Below, piece after piece: positions 59,953-63,114 of a stretch of DNA of 64,000 nucleotides. The notes beneath the pieces were generated by a model. The model ran no database searches, had not been told where the DNA came from, and saw only the letters and a program-made list of their open reading frames with translations. The DNA is from Microglena sp. YARC (Eukaryota > Chlorophyta > Chlorophyceae > Chlamydomonadales > Chlamydomonadaceae). Position 1 is the first letter of the stretch. Every line of letters starts with the position of its first letter. The stretch is taken from positions 19,716,970 to 19,780,969 of the forward strand of contig CM039466.1 in NCBI GenBank assembly GCA_022414725.1, read 5' to 3'. The position numbers were made by a program, and so were the translations under genes.

Positions 59953-62900
59953 TGTGTTGTGGTGTGGTGTGTGGTGTGTGTGTGTGTGTGTGGTGTGGTG
60001 GTGGTGGGGGGGGGGGGGGGGGGGGGGGGGGTCATGCACTACCTGCGGAGGGCGGGCGGTGCGTCCCGTGGAGAGTCCCCCTGGGCATACTACTAGAGGG
60101 CCGGCTGCCATTCGTCTGTGCGCCCTCTAAGCCCTTGGGCACCTTTCCTGCAAAGACGGGCACCCCGCCGGTCCTCCATACCATGCGCGGGGAGCTCTGG
60201 TGGCGGGAACGTTGAGGCTGCCTGTGCTGGAGGGCCGGCCGTTGTAGGTGGAAGTGGTGTAGGCTCGCATCTCAGCGGCGCCGGCGCTGAAAGGGCGAGA
60301 GCCTGTGGGTGGGTGGGTGGGTAGGTGAGTGGGTGGAGGTGGGTGGTTGGTTGGTGGAGGTGGGGGTGGGTGGTGTGGTGGGTGGAGGTGGGTGGGTGGA
60401 GGTGAGTGGTGGGTGGGTGGGTGGGTGGTGGAGGGTGGCGTTGGTGGGTGGAGGTGGGGTGGGTGGGTGGTGCGAGGTGGGTGGAGGTGGTGGTGTGGGT
60501 GGAGGTGAGTGGGTGGGTGGGTGGGGTGGCGGTGGTGTAGGCTAGCATCTCAGCTGCGGCAGCGCTGAAAGGGCGAGAGCCTGCTGGTGGGAGGTATGCA
60601 TGGGTAAATTAATGTATGTAATTAGGAATGTACGGCCTGAAATGGCCTTACAATAGCCTGAAATAACCTGAAATAGCTTAAAGCAGCCTTACAATCGCCT
60701 TCAATAGCCTGAAATGCCCTTACAATCGCCTTCAATAATCTGAAATTTCCTTACGACCTCCTTCAATAGCCTGAAATGTCCTTACAATCGCCTTCAACAG
60801 CCTGAAATATCCCTACAACCGCCTTCAATAGCCTGAAATGTCCTTACAATCGCCTTCAATAGCCTGAAATGTCCTTACAACCTCCTTCAATAGCCTGAAA
60901 TGTCCTTACGACCTCCTTCAATAGCCTGAAATGTCCTTACAATCGCCTACAACAGCCTGAAATGTCCTTACAATCGCCTTCAATAGCCTGAAATGTCCTT
61001 ACAATCGCCTTCAATAGCCTGAAATGTCCTTACAACCTCCTTCAATAGCCTGAAATGTCCTTACAACCTCCTTCAATAGCCTGAAATATCCTTACAACCT
61101 CCTTCAATTGCCTGAAATGTCCTTACAACCTCCTTCAATAGCCTGAAATGTCCTTACAACCTCCTTCAATAGCCGGAAATGTCCTTACAATCGCCTTCAA
61201 TAGCCTGAAATGTCCTTACAACCTCCTTCAATAGCCTGAAATGTCCTTACAACCTCCTTCAATAGCCTGAAATGTCCTTACAACCTCCTTCAATAGCCTG
61301 AAATGTCCTTACAATCGCCTTCAATAGCCTGAAATGTCCTGTCAACCTCCTTCAATAGCCTGAAAAGTCCTTATAATCGCCTTCAATAGCCTGAAATGTC
61401 CTTACAACCTCCTTCAATAGCCTGAAATGTCCTTACAACCTCCTTCAATAGCCTGAAATGTCCTTACAACCTCCTTCAATAGCCGGAAATGTCCTTACAA
61501 TCGCCTTCAATAGCCTGAAATGACCTGAAATAGCTAAAAGCAGCCTTACAACCTCCTTCAATAGCCTGAAATGTCCTTACAACCTCCTTCATTAGCTTGA
61601 AGCAGCCTTACAACCTCCTTCAATAGCCTGAAATGTCCTTACAACCTCCTTCATTAGCTTGAAATGTCCTTACAACCTCCTTCAATAGCCTGAAATGTCC
61701 TTACGACATCCTTCAATAGCCTGAAATGTCCTTACAACCTCCTTCAATAGCCTGAAATGTCCTTACAACCTCCTTCAATAGCCTGAAATGTCCTTACAAC
61801 CTCCTTCAATAGCCTGAAATGTCCTTACAATCGCCTTCAATAGCCTGAAATGTCCTTACAATCGCCTTCAATAGCCTGAAATGACCTGAAATAGCTAAAA
61901 GCAGCCTTACAACCTCCTTCAATAGCCTGAAATGTCCTTACAACCTCCTTCATTAGCTTGAAATGTCCTTACAACCTCCTTCAATAGCCTGAAATGTCCT
62001 TATAATCGCCTTCAGTAGCCTGAAATGTCCTTACAATCGCCTTCAATAGCCTGAAATGTCCTTACATCCTCCTCCAATAGCCTGAAATGTCCTTATTATC
62101 GCCTTCAATAGCCTGAAATGTCCTTACAACCTCCTTCAATAGCCTGAAATGTCCTTACAACCTCCTTCAATAGCCTGAAATGTCCTTACAACCTCCTTCA
62201 ATAGCCTGAAATGTCCTTACAATCGCCTTCAATAGCCTGAAATGTCCTTACAACCTCCTTCAATTGCCTGAAATGTCCTTACAACCTCCTTCAATAGCCT
62301 GAAATGTCCTTACAACCTCCTTCAATAGCCTGAAATGTCCTTACAATCGCCTTCAATAGCCTGAAATGTCCTTACAATCGCCTTCATTAGCCTGAAATGT
62401 CCTTACAACCTCCTTCAATAGCCTGAAATGTCCTTACAACCTCCTTCGATAGCCTGAAATGTCCTTATAATTGCCTTCAATAGCCTAAAATGTCCTTACA
62501 ATCGCCTTCAATAGCCTGAAATGTCCTTACAATCGCCTTCAATAGCCTGAAATGTCCTTACAACCTCCTTCGATAGCCTGAAATGTCCTTACAACCTCCT
62601 TCAATAGCCTGAAATGTCCTTACAACCTCCTTCAATAGCCTGAAATGTCCTTACAACCTCCTTCAATAGCCTGAAATGTCCTTACAACCTCCTTCAATAG
62701 CCTGAAATGTCTTTACAACCTCCTTCAATAGCCTGAAATGTCCTTACAACCTCCTTCAATAGCCGGAAATGTCCTTACAACCTCCTTCAATAGCCGGAAA
62801 TGTCCTTACAACCTCCTTCAATAGCCTGAAATGTCCTTACAATCGCCTTCAATAGCCTGAAATGTCCTTACAACCTCCTTCAATAGCCTGAAATGTCCTT

Positions 62901-63077
62901 ACAATCGCCTTCAATAGCCTGAAATGTCCTTACAACCTCCTTCAATAGCCTGAAATGTCCTTACAATCGCCTTCAATAGCCTGAAATATTGCAAACCTGC
63001 AGCGGTGGCCTCCAAGGATAGGCGACGCTGGCGGCTAGTTGACTGTGTGCAGCTGGTGGCTTGGTCTGTGAGCTGCT

Positions 63078-63114
<37 letters not shown>

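Larger units (their letters stand above)
57476..60042. repeat. Intron 2: snap-back repeats, TTTAGG-like satellite, nested transposon
   Basis: Two ~180-bp units (57480-57830) pair an exon-3 start copy with a GAAGCTGGTCAGCACTT ... AAGTGCTGACCAGCTTC inverted repeat around TTTAGGTGG tracts. 57840-58138 and 59284-59740 are GGTTTAGGTGGTTTAGGGTG satellite interrupted by the 1,145-bp element. 59790-60030 has TTGTTG, GTGTGT and a G run. Confidence 0.9.
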
